Part shown: piece by piece, positions 52,688-61,636 of the stretch
Layout of the letters: each line of letters starts with the position of its first letter
Numbering within the stretch: the first letter of the stretch is position 1
Source: Paenibacillus sp. FSL H7-0357
GTDB lineage: Bacteria > Bacillota > Bacilli > Paenibacillales > Paenibacillaceae
NCBI RefSeq assembly: GCF_000758525.1
Contig: NZ_CP009241.1
Coordinates: 3,348,001 to 3,412,000 of the forward strand
DNA length: 64,000 nucleotides
Direction: 5' to 3'
Notes under the pieces: model-generated
The model's input: only the letters and a program-made list of their open reading frames with translations
What the model was told of the DNA's origin: nothing
Database searches by the model: none
Made by a program: the position numbers and the translations under genes

Positions 52688-53719
52688 TTGGCCTTCGGCG
52701 CCCGCATACTCAAAACAGGAATGGCTGTCACACTCGCACTTTATCTTTCTGCACTGTTGCAATTTACTTCTCCAGTAGGTGCGGCGATTGCAGCAATCTT
52801 TGCCATGCAGCCCTCCATATACCGGTCATGGCGCTACTTCCTGGACCAGATACAAACCAGCACAATGGGGGCAGTCATCGCGCTGCTGGGGGGAATGGTG
52901 TTGTCCAATGAGCCCATCGCGGTTGGGCTGGTATGTATCCTCGTAATTATGATCAGCATGAAAATGAACCGTGCCGATACGATCGGACTGACACTCGTTA
53001 CAGTAATTTCTGTAATGGAAGCTTCGGGGCAGTGGGAATTTGCATTGACCCGCTTTCTGCTTACGCTCACAGGAATTGTATCGGCATTTTTAATCAATAT
53101 TACGGTCTTTCCGCCAAAACCGCGTAAGCAGTACATCCAGCAGATCGAGAGCGTGTTCACCAGCTTGTCGCTGCTGCTGCGGACTGCAGTATCGCATGAG
53201 ATGAAAGAGAGTGTCTTCCGCGACGAGAAACATGCGCTGGAGGGTTCAATTAAAGCGCTGGCAGATAAGTATGGATTGTTTGAAGAAGAGCAGAAGCAGC
53301 TGCGAAGAGCCAAATACAGTCAAACCCGGCAAATGGTGATGTACAAAAATCTGTTGTCCTCGCTGCAGAAGGGGTATGAGGTACTGGAGGCCGTAGACCG
53401 CCACTATTTCCAGGCAGAACGGACGGAGCGGACCGATGAGCTGTTCGACAGGCATCTGGAGCAGCTGATTAAATACCATGAATACATCCTGCTCAAATTC
53501 GAGGACAAGCTGAAGCCGGGTTCAAGTGACTCGGAGCCGCTTGGAGAGGACAATGACAGATTTCTGCAGCAGGCAATTGAGGGCTATGACGCTGAGAAAT
53601 CAGGGCAGTTGCGGTTATCTGTTGTTGCAGCAGCTATCTATGATTACGGGTACCAATTGGAGCGCCTCGATAAAGTGGCGGATCAGATCAACCGTGCATC
53701 TGCCGATGAAAAAGAATAG
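52688..53719 (+). CDS. Aromatic acid exporter family protein (ArAE/FUSC type)
   Basis: A 343-residue membrane protein. The first 150 residues have five to six hydrophobic segments with the ArAE pattern MAVTLALYLSALLQFTSPVGAAIAAIFAM. The C-terminal half is a cytoplasmic helical domain, with DKYGLFEEEQKQLRRAKYSQTRQM, as in DUF939 proteins. TTG 52688 gives 7-nt spacing to AAGGAGGG, while ATG 52682 gives none. Substrate unknown. A weak hairpin at 53760-53781 follows. Confidence 0.82.
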   Translation: MAFGARILKTGMAVTLALYLSALLQFTSPVGAAIAAIFAMQPSIYRSWRYFLDQIQTSTMGAVIALLGGMVLSNEPIAVGLVCILVIMISMKMNRADTIGLTLVTVISVMEASGQWEFALTRFLLTLTGIVSAFLINITVFPPKPRKQYIQQIESVFTSLSLLLRTAVSHEMKESVFRDEKHALEGSIKALADKYGLFEEEQKQLRRAKYSQTRQMVMYKNLLSSLQKGYEVLEAVDRHYFQAERTERTDELFDRHLEQLIKYHEYILLKFEDKLKPGSSDSEPLGEDNDRFLQQAIEGYDAEKSGQLRLSVVAAAIYDYGYQLERLDKVADQINRASADEKE

Positions 53720-53759
53720 CAGGCTTCAATCTGACATACTTACGCTATATAAACAAAAA

Positions 53760-53781
53760 ATCCGGTCCCAAAGGACCGGAT
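53760..53781. terminator. Hairpin after the ArAE-type gene
   Basis: ATCCGGTCC and GGACCGGAT form a 9-bp stem with a four-base loop. There is an A-run upstream but no T-run downstream, so it is at best a weak terminator for the + strand gene. Confidence 0.5.
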
Positions 53782-53966
53782 CATATACATAATAGGCTAT
53801 GACATCATAAAGTATTATAATAATGGACTCAAAGACTTGATAAAGTCGGGTGGAATTGCTAAAATAAGAGGATATTGAATGAATATTGTAAAATATGCAT
53901 AATTATACAAAATAACTATACCATGGGTAAAAATAAATGTCAACCTTCCAAAGGGGATGAAATGCA

Positions 53967-56318
53967 GTGGAGAAACATGATAGCGAGTGGAAAGAGGAGC
54001 AGGAGCGGGTAACGGGTATAACGAAGCTGCTTAAGGGCCATATCCGGCAGTTGTCTGAAGAGCTGGGTCTGCACCGCAGCGATGTTGTGGATATGCGCAA
54101 AGATTTCTGGGAAGAGGTCACGGTTAACTTCAGCAGCCCGGATGATCTGGGCGAGACTTCAACCAGTCTGCGGCAGCAGGCACAAATATTAAATGAACGC
54201 GAGCGCCATCATCTGCAGTCAAGCAAAGCGCTTAAAAAATATAAAAAGCTTGTGGTGTCTCCCTATTTTGGACGGATTGATTTCTCTGAGACTCCGGACG
54301 GAGAGGTAGAGAAGATCTATCTCGGAATTGGTTCCCTGATGGAGGATAACGGCACCTTCCTGATTTATGACTGGCGGGCCCCAATCTCAAGTCTGTATTA
54401 TGACGGAGCGCCAGGTCCGGCGGCTTATGATACACCTGGAGGACTCGTGAGCGGTACGATGGAACTGAAACGGCAGTTCGTAATTGATGACGGGGTCATC
54501 GAAGTGATGTTTGATACCGGAGTAACCATCGGGGATGAATTGCTTCAACAGGTGCTAAGCCACAGCGCGGACGACCGGATGAAGAGCATTGTGGCGACGA
54601 TTCAGAAGGAACAGAATGCAGTAATCCGCAACGACAAAAGCCGGATGCTGGTTGTCCAGGGTGCTGCCGGAAGCGGTAAAACCTCAGCAGCCCTGCAACG
54701 GGTCGCCTATCTGCTCTATAAATACCGTGAGGTGCTGCAAGCCGATCAAATGCTGCTGTTCTCACCCAATCCGCTGTTCAACAGTTATGTCTCCACGGTT
54801 CTTCCGGAGCTTGGTGAAGAAAATATGCAGCAGACAACGTTCCAGATGTATCTGGAGCACCGGCTGGGCTACGAATTTCAACTGGAGGATGTCTTCAGCC
54901 AGACGGAAAGTTTGCTGAATACACCTGACGGACCGGAAGCCTCAGTGCGCAGAGAAGGAATCGGGTATAAATCATCAGTAGCTTTTCTGGATGCCATCCG
55001 CCGTTATGTGAATCTGCTGGAGCATGAAAGCATGCAATTCAAGCCGCTGATGTTCCAGGGCCGGGCGATCGTTGGAAAAGATGAGATGGAGCAGCAGTTC
55101 TACAGCTATGATCCCAATATCAAGCTGGCGAACCGGATTGATCTGATGACAGGCTGGCTGCTCAAGAAGATTGCTGCGTTCAGCATGGAGGAGCGGAGTG
55201 CCCAATGGGTCGAAGACCAGATTGAGCTGCTGGATTCCAGTGAATATCAACGTGCTTACCAGATGATGCGGCGCAAGGGTGGCGGCCATAACGAGAGCTT
55301 TGATGATTTCGATACCGAAAAAAGCCTGCTCGCCCGGTATATCGTCAGCCAGCGGCTGAAGCCGCTGCGCGGATGGACCAAACGGGGGCGGTTTGTCGAT
55401 GTTAAAGGGCTGTACAGCCGGTTGTTTACTGACCGGGAGCTAATGGAAACCCTTAACAACAGCAATACTTTGCCGGAGGTTTGGGATGAGATTTGCAGAC
55501 AAACGCTGCAATCTATAGGGGCTAACGAGCTGGCGTATGAGGATGCAACGCCGTTTCTATATTTAAAGGAGCTGAGCCAGGGCTTCCGGACCAATACGCT
55601 AATTCGTCATGTTATTGTGGATGAAGTGCAGGATTATTCTCCATTCCAGCTGGAATTTATGCGCCGCCTGTTTCCGCGGGCCAAGATGACGGTGCTTGGG
55701 GACCTGAATCAGGCGATTTATGCCCAGGGCGAGGTGCTTGGCGACCTGGCAGGACTGGTGAGTATTTACGGCGAGGAGAATACCGAGGTGATTTCTCTAA
55801 CCCGCAGCTATCGTTCGACTTATGAAATTGTTGAGTTCACACGGGCGATGATTCCAGGGGGCGAGCGGATCGTTCCTTTCAACCGCAGCGGGGAAGCGCC
55901 ACAGCTTACCGTTGTCGAAAGTGAGCCGCAGCTGCTTGCCTCGGTTGAGCAGGATATTCTTAATCTCCATGCGGAGGGCTATCACTATGTGGCAGTTATC
56001 TGCAAAACGGCGGAGGAAAGCGCACGTGTACATGCCGAGCTGCAAAACAGGCTGCCGGTAAGACTTGTGACAAAGGAGACGCCTAATTTTCAAAAAGGGA
56101 CTCTGGTGCTGCCCGCATACTTAGCCAAGGGCGTGGAATTTGATGCAGTGATTATCTATGACGGCTCAGCGGAGAGATATGGCAGGGAGAGCGAACGGAA
56201 GCTGTTTTATACCGCTTGTACCCGGGCGATGCATTTGCTGCATATCTATAGCCTGGGAGCGCCCAACCATTTTCTTCCGGCCGCCGTGCGCGAGTCTGTA
56301 ACCGCCGGTTCGCTGTGA
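53967..56318 (+). CDS. helD: HelD-like UvrD-family RNA polymerase recycling ATPase
   Basis: A 783-residue superfamily 1 NTPase related to HelD, which releases stalled RNA polymerase from nucleic acids. The N-terminal coiled-coil (about 1-100, the secondary-channel arm) opens EKHDSEWKEEQERVTG. Walker A is VQGAAGSGKTSAAL near 224, Walker B/DExx is VIVDEVQDYSPFQ, and TRSYRSTYEIVEF and YTACTRAMHLL are the later helicase motifs. The start is GTG 53967, with AAAGGGGATG upstream. B. subtilis HelD is of similar length. A strong terminator follows. Confidence 0.88.
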   Translation: MEKHDSEWKEEQERVTGITKLLKGHIRQLSEELGLHRSDVVDMRKDFWEEVTVNFSSPDDLGETSTSLRQQAQILNERERHHLQSSKALKKYKKLVVSPYFGRIDFSETPDGEVEKIYLGIGSLMEDNGTFLIYDWRAPISSLYYDGAPGPAAYDTPGGLVSGTMELKRQFVIDDGVIEVMFDTGVTIGDELLQQVLSHSADDRMKSIVATIQKEQNAVIRNDKSRMLVVQGAAGSGKTSAALQRVAYLLYKYREVLQADQMLLFSPNPLFNSYVSTVLPELGEENMQQTTFQMYLEHRLGYEFQLEDVFSQTESLLNTPDGPEASVRREGIGYKSSVAFLDAIRRYVNLLEHESMQFKPLMFQGRAIVGKDEMEQQFYSYDPNIKLANRIDLMTGWLLKKIAAFSMEERSAQWVEDQIELLDSSEYQRAYQMMRRKGGGHNESFDDFDTEKSLLARYIVSQRLKPLRGWTKRGRFVDVKGLYSRLFTDRELMETLNNSNTLPEVWDEICRQTLQSIGANELAYEDATPFLYLKELSQGFRTNTLIRHVIVDEVQDYSPFQLEFMRRLFPRAKMTVLGDLNQAIYAQGEVLGDLAGLVSIYGEENTEVISLTRSYRSTYEIVEFTRAMIPGGERIVPFNRSGEAPQLTVVESEPQLLASVEQDILNLHAEGYHYVAVICKTAEESARVHAELQNRLPVRLVTKETPNFQKGTLVLPAYLAKGVEFDAVIIYDGSAERYGRESERKLFYTACTRAMHLLHIYSLGAPNHFLPAAVRESVTAGSL

Positions 56319-56337
56319 GCTGAATAACATCATATTG

Positions 56338-56372
56338 GCCGTTTTCGCACCTGATGCGGGAACGGCTTTTTT
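56338..56372 (+). terminator. Terminator after helD
   Basis: GCCGTTTTCGC/GCGGGAACGGC stem of 11 bp with wobble pairs, then TTTTTT. The palindromic element copy 2 begins right after it. Confidence 0.85.
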
Positions 56373-56379
56373 AAAGTAT

Positions 56380-56467
56380 AGAATTTATATGCTTCACGCT
56401 ATAAATTATCCTTCTATTTCTCGCTGAAACGGATACCGTCCTTTTGAGGACGGTATCCGTTTCCACT
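56380..56467 (+). repeat. Palindromic intergenic element, copy 2
   Basis: About 88 bp. It carries AATTTAT/ATAAATT (first hairpin arm) and a second, almost perfect hairpin, AAACGGATACCGTCC/GGACGGTATCCGTTT, with the loop TTTTGA. The inverted copy at 48953-49042 is nearly identical over the whole length, including the segment between the hairpins. No open reading frame is evident. It is located between a terminator and the start of an MFS gene. Confidence 0.88.
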
Positions 56468-56542
56468 TGCTGGGATGCATACCGGGTCTGCTAATAAACC
56501 ACAATAAAGGAGACTGTGAACGATAACAAAGGTGGTCAATCC

Positions 56543-57823
56543 ATGAAGGACAGAAAATGGGATCTGGCAGCTCTGGCTTCCATTCCGCTTATTATGACGC
56601 TAGGCAACTCCATGCTGCTGCCGATTCTGCCGCAAATCTCCCGGGAGCTGAAGATCAGCTCATTTCAGGTTAGTATGCTGATCACACTATACGGCCTGAT
56701 GGCCATTCTAATGATTCCGGTGGCGGGTTATCTGTCCGACCGTTATGGGCGGAAAAAGGTTATTTTACCGAGTCTGCTCATTGCTGCGGCCGGAGGAGCG
56801 GTTTGTGTTGCTGCTGCCTGGTTCACAGAGGGGCTGACCGCTTACTGGATCATTCTCGGCGGGCGTGTGCTGCAGGGCATTGGCGCAGCCGGAGCCTTTC
56901 CGATCGTGCTTCCCTTTGTTGGCGATTTGTTTAAGGATGAAAAGGTGGTCAGCAAAAGTCTGGGACTTATCGAAACCTCAAATACTTTCGGCAAGGTGCT
57001 TAGCCCGATTCTCGGGGCTTATTTAGGGCTGCTGCTCTGGTATGCGCCCTTTATTGCCATTCCGGTACTGTGTGTGATCTCGTTTCTGCTTGTCTTATTT
57101 CTGGTCCGCAAGCCAGAAGAGCAGGAAGAGACTGAGAAGACGTCCGTCCGGCAGTTTTTATCGGGCATCGCGGATAGTTTACGCCAGCACGGGCGCTGGC
57201 TGTATGCCATCTTTGCCATCGGCGGCATTTGCATGTTCGTAACCTTTGGTGTTCTCTTTTATTTATCGGAGACGTTGGAGGCGAAATATAACCTTCATGG
57301 TGCCATGAAAGGTTTTGTATTAGCGATTCCGCTGGCGCTGTTGTGTTTGTCCTCCTTCGGCAGCGGCAAGATCATCGGGCAGAACAAGTCAATGATGAAA
57401 TGGCTGGGCTTCAGCGGGATGGTTTTGTTGACAGCGGCGATGGTTATTGCCGGATTCAGTAAAAGTATTTATATGATCATTGGGTTCCTTAGCCTGGGCG
57501 GGATTGGAATTGGCGCAGCATTGCCATGTCTCGATGCGCTGATTACTGAAGGGATTGAGCAGGAAAAGCGGGGCACCATCACCTCCCTTTACAGCAGCAT
57601 GCGATTCATCGGCGTGTCGCTGGGACCGCCGGTGGTGTCGCTGCTGATGACACGGGGGCACTGGGTGCTGTTTGGTACGATGGCCGGAGTGGGGGCAGTC
57701 GGCGGACTGTTGACATTGTTCGCCGTGACGCCCAGTAAAGGAGAAAAAGGAGAAAAGGGCCAATCGGGTTCAAAAAGATTGTCCGAACGGATACCACAGA
57801 TCTGGCCGCAGCGCGCCCGGTAG
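56543..57823 (+). CDS. MFS family drug or metabolite efflux transporter
   Basis: A 426-residue major facilitator with about 12 membrane segments. The antiporter motif A loop GYLSDRYGRKKV is near residue 65, and GAAGAFPIVLPFVGDLF in helix 4 resembles motif C. The C-terminal 30 residues are a charged Gly/Lys-rich tail. ATG 56543 is 8 nt from AAAGGTGG; the upstream GTG 56516 is also preceded by AAAGGAGA. It is related to Bmr-type exporters, with the substrate unknown. Confidence 0.85.
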   Translation: MKDRKWDLAALASIPLIMTLGNSMLLPILPQISRELKISSFQVSMLITLYGLMAILMIPVAGYLSDRYGRKKVILPSLLIAAAGGAVCVAAAWFTEGLTAYWIILGGRVLQGIGAAGAFPIVLPFVGDLFKDEKVVSKSLGLIETSNTFGKVLSPILGAYLGLLLWYAPFIAIPVLCVISFLLVLFLVRKPEEQEETEKTSVRQFLSGIADSLRQHGRWLYAIFAIGGICMFVTFGVLFYLSETLEAKYNLHGAMKGFVLAIPLALLCLSSFGSGKIIGQNKSMMKWLGFSGMVLLTAAMVIAGFSKSIYMIIGFLSLGGIGIGAALPCLDALITEGIEQEKRGTITSLYSSMRFIGVSLGPPVVSLLMTRGHWVLFGTMAGVGAVGGLLTLFAVTPSKGEKGEKGQSGSKRLSERIPQIWPQRAR

Positions 57824-57860
57824 TTATACTTCTGTTAATTCGCTGACGGCCGGCTAGAAA

Positions 57861-59063
57861 TTAAGCAGAGGTGACGGCGGTCCGATTGCTTCTCCGTCTG
57901 ATGGCGAGATACGCAATATAGACCAGAAGCAAAAGTGCGGGAGCCATTGCAGAATAGCGGTACATGACCGCATAGGAGTTATACAACGCAACAGATCCGA
58001 GGAGCATAGTGCCGATTGCTACACCAAGATCCAGTGAGTTGAAGAACATGCCGTTGGCCATTCCCCGCTGGCGCGTGTCAACGGACTGAATCATCCAGGT
58101 TTGCAGGGCAGGCTGCATGGATCCGAACCCGATCCCGTAGCATAAAGCAGCCGGGAACAGGGCGGCTGTCGATGAGGCGAAGGAGAGCAGCAGCAATCCG
58201 CCGATGATGAACAGGCTGCCGGGAATTAGCAGGGCAGCTGGGCCGAAACGGTCATAAATTTTGCCTGACAATGGACGAATGATAACAATGGCAACAGCAT
58301 TAAACAGAAAGAAATAGGCGATATGTTCCAAATGGGCTTCTTTGCCGTAAAGAGCGAGAAAGCCCAGCAGTCCGCCGTATGACACGGACAGCAGTAAGTT
58401 CAGCAGGCATGGGATAAACAGCCTGCGAAATGCCCCGCCTTTGAAATCCGCTGCCGGAACCGCAGCGGGTTCCTTGTGCTGACCCGGAAGCACTGTTGTC
58501 AGGCGGTAGCCAAGCGGGAAGATTAGCGCCAGAGCAGCTGCGGTAACAAGCAGCAAGGAGCCGAAACCGGGACCCTGCAGCAGGCTTAGACCGATCAATG
58601 GACCGGCAGACATCGCCAGGCTTGTCGACAAGCCGAAATAACCCATGCCTTCACCCATCCGGCGAATCGGGATCACGTCCGAAGCCATTGTCGGAAAGGC
58701 GGTACTGGCCATCCCGAAGCCGATCCCGAAGAGCATGCGCATAAGCAGCAGTACGGTTATGCTTCCGGCCCAGTAATAACCGGTGACGGCTACAAGGGAT
58801 ACGGCCAGCCCGAGGAAGATCAGCAGGTTGCGGCCGCCTTTCTCCATGGCCTTGGCCGAGAACAGCCGTGAAGCGATGGCGCTAAGCGCAAATAAGCTGG
58901 TGACCAGGCTAACCTGCACGGAAGAGGCGTTCAAGGATTCTTCGGCATAGGCCGGGAGAGTGGATAGTGTCATTTGCAGTCCTGTAAACAGCAGCAGGTT
59001 GCAAATTGTCAGCAGAATAAACGATTTTGTCCAGAGACGATCAGATGTTGTGTTCAATACCAT
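57861..59063 (-). CDS. MFS family transporter controlled by the adjacent MarR gene
   Basis: A 400-residue MFS protein with 12 membrane segments. The motif A region is relaxed: ASRLFSAKAMEKGGRNLLI. A central cytoplasmic loop LTTVLPGQHKEPAAV separates the two halves. It starts 5 nt after the MarR stop, so the pair is one operon. A second in-frame start, TTG 59057, has better spacing to AGGAG. Substrate unknown; drug or toxic-metabolite export is plausible. Confidence 0.85.
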   Translation of the reverse strand: MVLNTTSDRLWTKSFILLTICNLLLFTGLQMTLSTLPAYAEESLNASSVQVSLVTSLFALSAIASRLFSAKAMEKGGRNLLIFLGLAVSLVAVTGYYWAGSITVLLLMRMLFGIGFGMASTAFPTMASDVIPIRRMGEGMGYFGLSTSLAMSAGPLIGLSLLQGPGFGSLLLVTAAALALIFPLGYRLTTVLPGQHKEPAAVPAADFKGGAFRRLFIPCLLNLLLSVSYGGLLGFLALYGKEAHLEHIAYFFLFNAVAIVIIRPLSGKIYDRFGPAALLIPGSLFIIGGLLLLSFASSTAALFPAALCYGIGFGSMQPALQTWMIQSVDTRQRGMANGMFFNSLDLGVAIGTMLLGSVALYNSYAVMYRYSAMAPALLLLVYIAYLAIRRRSNRTAVTSA

Positions 59064-59068
59064 TGCTC

Positions 59069-59512
59069 CTATTCTTGGTGTGAATTTCCAGTGTTGTGAT
59101 AGATCAGCTCCAGCATGACGCGAAGCTCTTCAAGCTTTTCCGGTGAAAGTCCGGCAACCGCTGCATGGATCGTCTGCTCCTCAAGAGCGATCGTGCTTTC
59201 GATTAGCGTCCGCCCCTCAAGGGTGGGATACAGCAGAAAGGCCCGCCGGTCGCTGGGACTTGTTGATTTTGTAATAAATCCTTTCTTCTGAAGCAGCTCC
59301 ACGATCCGCGCAGTTGTGGGTTGATCTTTGGCTGCCGCTGCGGCAACTTCCTTCTGGTTAATGCCTTCCCGGTCAACAATCATTAACAGGACAGACCATT
59401 GTTCGGGGGTAATATCGTAAGGCTTCAAGGCCCGGGCAAACGCATTGGATATCCTCCGGTGGGTGGAGCCGAGCAGGAATCCGAGGAGTTGCTGCGGAGA
59501 GGAAATAGGCAA
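59069..59512 (-). CDS. MarR family transcriptional regulator
   Basis: A 147-residue winged-helix regulator with SPQQLLGFLLGSTHRR at the start, then QWSVLLMIVDREGINQKEVA, and a wing with KKGFITKSTSPSDRRAFLLYPT. The start is TTG 59512, which has 9-nt spacing to AGAAAGG; ATG 59521 would have none. Two overlapping palindromes at 59537-59556 overlap its promoter, so it is probably autoregulated and controls the MFS gene. The effector is unknown. Confidence 0.87.
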   Translation of the reverse strand: MPISSPQQLLGFLLGSTHRRISNAFARALKPYDITPEQWSVLLMIVDREGINQKEVAAAAAKDQPTTARIVELLQKKGFITKSTSPSDRRAFLLYPTLEGRTLIESTIALEEQTIHAAVAGLSPEKLEELRVMLELIYHNTGNSHQE

Positions 59513-59536
59513 AAGAATCATCCTTTCTGAAATTAC

Positions 59537-59556
59537 TTGTTATAACAACTATAGTT
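59537..59556. promoter_or_regulatory. Overlapping palindromic MarR operator
   Basis: TTGTTATAACAA (59537-59548) is a perfect 12-bp palindrome; AACTATAGTT (59547-59556) is a second perfect palindrome. They share two bases and cover the -10 of the - strand promoter. Confidence 0.7.
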
Positions 59557-59576
59557 AAGACAAGTAAATTAGTCAA
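59548..59576 (-). promoter_or_regulatory. SigA promoter of the marR-MFS operon
   Basis: On the - strand TTGACT (59571-59576) and TATAGT (59548-59553) are exactly 17 nt apart. The -10 lies inside the palindromic operator. Confidence 0.75.
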
Positions 59577-59582
59577 CCCGAC

Positions 59583-59650
59583 GCAAAAAACACCCCATAG
59601 AAATGTATCGGACCCATTATGATCCAATAAGATTTCCACGAGGTGCTTTA
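59583..59650 (-). terminator. Terminator of the transaldolase-like gene
   Basis: On the - strand GCACCTCGTGGAAAT pairs with ATTTCTATGGGGTGT through several G-U pairs, enclosing a smaller GGATC-type arm, followed by TTTTTT. It separates the upstream gene at 59671 from the marR promoter. Confidence 0.7.
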
Positions 59651-59670
59651 TGTTAACAGCAGCAGTTGTA

Positions 59671-60318
59671 TTATACTTGCGGAACTTTCTCCCAATCTTT
59701 CAGGAAGCGTTCGATACCGTTATCTGTAAGCGGGTGTTTCCAAAGGGAAGGCAGCAAAGAGCCCGGGATGGTTGCAATGTGCGCACCGGCGATTGCCGCT
59801 TGCTCTACATGTGCGATGTTACGGATACTGGCTGCGATAATTTCCGAAGTCAGGCCGTAGTTGGTCAGGATGGTCTTCAGATCCTTGATCAACTTCATGC
59901 CGTCAACGCCGATATCGTCGAGACGACCGACAAACGGGCTGATATAGGTAGCGCCGGCTTTGGCAGCCATGAGGCCTTGAGCCGCGGAGAATACTAGGGT
60001 AACGTTAGTCTTGATGCCTTTTTTGGTCAATTCGTAGCAGGCTTCCAGGCCATCTTCAGTCATAGGCAGCTTAATTACGACATTGGGTGCCCACTCAGCA
60101 ATTTCATAGGCTTCCTTAAGCATTTCTTCTGCTGTAAGGCCAATGACTTCCGCGCTGACAGGACCAGGCACAATAGCCACGATTTCTTTGATTACATCTT
60201 TGAACAATCTGCCTTCTTTGGCGATCAGTGACGGATTCGTCGTCACGCCATCCACTAAACCGAGGCGGGTAATACGTTTAATTTCTTCAATATTTCCGGT
60301 ATCCAAGAAAAACTTCAT
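59671..60318 (-). CDS. fsa: Fructose-6-phosphate aldolase / transaldolase-like protein
   Basis: A 215-residue class I aldolase of the TalC/Fsa type. The opening [16 protein letters not shown] and [15 protein letters not shown] are the family start, [14 protein letters not shown] holds the Schiff-base Lys (residue 83 in similar proteins) and [16 protein letters not shown] is in the second half. Such proteins work as transaldolases or as fructose 6-phosphate aldolases; residues alone do not decide. ATG 60318 follows AAGGGAGGAAA. Its promoter is at 60373-60401. Confidence 0.88.
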   Translation of the reverse strand: MKFFLDTGNIEEIKRITRLGLVDGVTTNPSLIAKEGRLFKDVIKEIVAIVPGPVSAEVIGLTAEEMLKEAYEIAEWAPNVVIKLPMTEDGLEACYELTKKGIKTNVTLVFSAAQGLMAAKAGATYISPFVGRLDDIGVDGMKLIKDLKTILTNYGLTSEIIAASIRNIAHVEQAAIAGAHIATIPGSLLPSLWKHPLTDNGIERFLKDWEKVPQV

Positions 60319-60372
60319 TGTAAATTTCCTCCCTTGATTTCTTATGGATTGACAAACAGTATGCACAACTTC

Positions 60373-60401
60373 ATTATGGATCATGCCACAGAAAGTTTCA
60401 A
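60373..60401 (-). promoter_or_regulatory. SigA promoter of the transaldolase-like gene
   Basis: On the - strand TTGAAA (60396-60401) and CATAAT (60373-60378) are 17 nt apart, about 55 nt upstream of the start. Confidence 0.68.
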
Positions 60402-60591
60402 CTGTTAATATGAATATTTCAAAATAACTTTATAGAATATACATCGCTTTCAGTAAGGAGTAGCGTTCTTAATCATGAAGATTTCCTGTGAAAAAGAGAC
60501 TCAGCCCATTTTGACCATTCCCGGGCATGTTCTCTCCATGATAATATAGAAACGGTATTGTTGATTTTCTGAAGAATGGCGGGTGACAGAA

Positions 60592-61059
60592 ATGATTACT
60601 GTAGTTGGGGGCGTCGTGTTGTTTCTGTTGTTTGCTGCAGGACTGCTTGCCTACCAGAGCAGCCGCATGATCTCCGAGCGGGAGGCGATTGAATCTGCCG
60701 CTCCTACCGGTTCACTGATGTACTCCGTAGTTAATCAAGCGTTCGCAGAACATGAAGAACGGCCGGAGGCGGTACCGTTATTTCAGTTCACTGTGCTTTC
60801 CGGACCGGGAGAACAGCTCGCTAAGGGAGAAAAGGGAACGACTTCCGCTTTATGCCGTGTACCGGCCGGCACGGGAGAGATGGTTCTGACCGACGCGGAG
60901 AATTGGATGAGAAGCAACATCCGCAAAGCTTCTATTGAAGGAGCAAGGGTCGTGTTTGCTTCCTTTCCAGAGAAGGCGGACCGCAGGGGAGAGAAAGAGC
61001 TGATTCGAAACTTGGAGGCTACGGCGAGAGAGGAGGCCGAACATGCAAATCATCATTAA
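60592..61059 (+). CDS. Membrane-anchored protein of unknown function coupled to a macrodomain gene
   Basis: A 155-residue protein. A single N-terminal membrane helix (about 1-21, VVGGVVLFLLFAAGLLAY) is followed by a polar domain with no family that I recognise. It has a Glu/Arg-rich end (RRGEKELIRNLEATAREEAE). ATG 60592 is preferred; GTG 60583 is in frame, with GGCGGGTG upstream. Its 3' end overlaps the macrodomain gene by 17 nt, so the two proteins are probably made together. Confidence 0.65.
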   Translation: MITVVGGVVLFLLFAAGLLAYQSSRMISEREAIESAAPTGSLMYSVVNQAFAEHEERPEAVPLFQFTVLSGPGEQLAKGEKGTTSALCRVPAGTGEMVLTDAENWMRSNIRKASIEGARVVFASFPEKADRRGEKELIRNLEATAREEAEHANHH

Positions 61060-61597
61060 TGATGTGGCGATATCTGTCCGTGAAGGTGACATTACGTCCT
61101 GGCAGGGCGATATGATTGTGAATGCATCCAATTCCGGCCTCTATGGAGGCGGTGGTGTTGATGGAGCGATCCACCGGGCTGCCGGACCACGAATAGCTGA
61201 GGAATGTGCGGTAATCCGCCAGAAACAGGGAGGCTGTCTGCCTGGTGAGGCGGCATTAACGAGTGCAGGCAGGCTGCCTTTGCTGGGCATTGTACATACA
61301 GTAGGGCCGATTTGGAAAGGCGGAGGCGCCGGGGAAGCCGATACTTTGGCCCAATGTTATGCCAGCAGCCTGGACTTGGCCTGCTTAAAAGGTGCGCGGA
61401 GCATAGCCTTTCCAAACATCAGCACCGGGGTTTATAATTTCCCTAAAGCGTTGGCCTGTGAAATTGCGCTTCATACGGTCATTGAGTATGTGGCGGCCCA
61501 GGATTCCCGGTTGCTGCCGCTGAAAGAGATCTCATTTATTTGCTTTGAGAAGGATAACGCTGAATTATATGAGGAAACGCTTAAAAATTATATATAG
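61043..61597 (+). CDS. Macrodomain protein (O-acetyl-ADP-ribose deacetylase-like)
   Basis: A 184-residue macrodomain of the YmdB type, which removes O-acetyl groups from ADP-ribose or ADP-ribose from proteins. Ligand-site motifs are VNASNSGLYGGGGVDGAIHRA near 29-49, GGCLPGEAALTSAG, and ISTGVYNFPKALA. The length is normal. It overlaps the upstream membrane protein gene, and a GNAT gene follows after 39 nt. The role in this host is unknown. Confidence 0.89.
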   Translation: MQIIINDVAISVREGDITSWQGDMIVNASNSGLYGGGGVDGAIHRAAGPRIAEECAVIRQKQGGCLPGEAALTSAGRLPLLGIVHTVGPIWKGGGAGEADTLAQCYASSLDLACLKGARSIAFPNISTGVYNFPKALACEIALHTVIEYVAAQDSRLLPLKEISFICFEKDNAELYEETLKNYI

Positions 61598-61636
61598 CTG
61601 GACTTGCGCTCTGGTTGAAGTGGAGGAGAAACGGTA

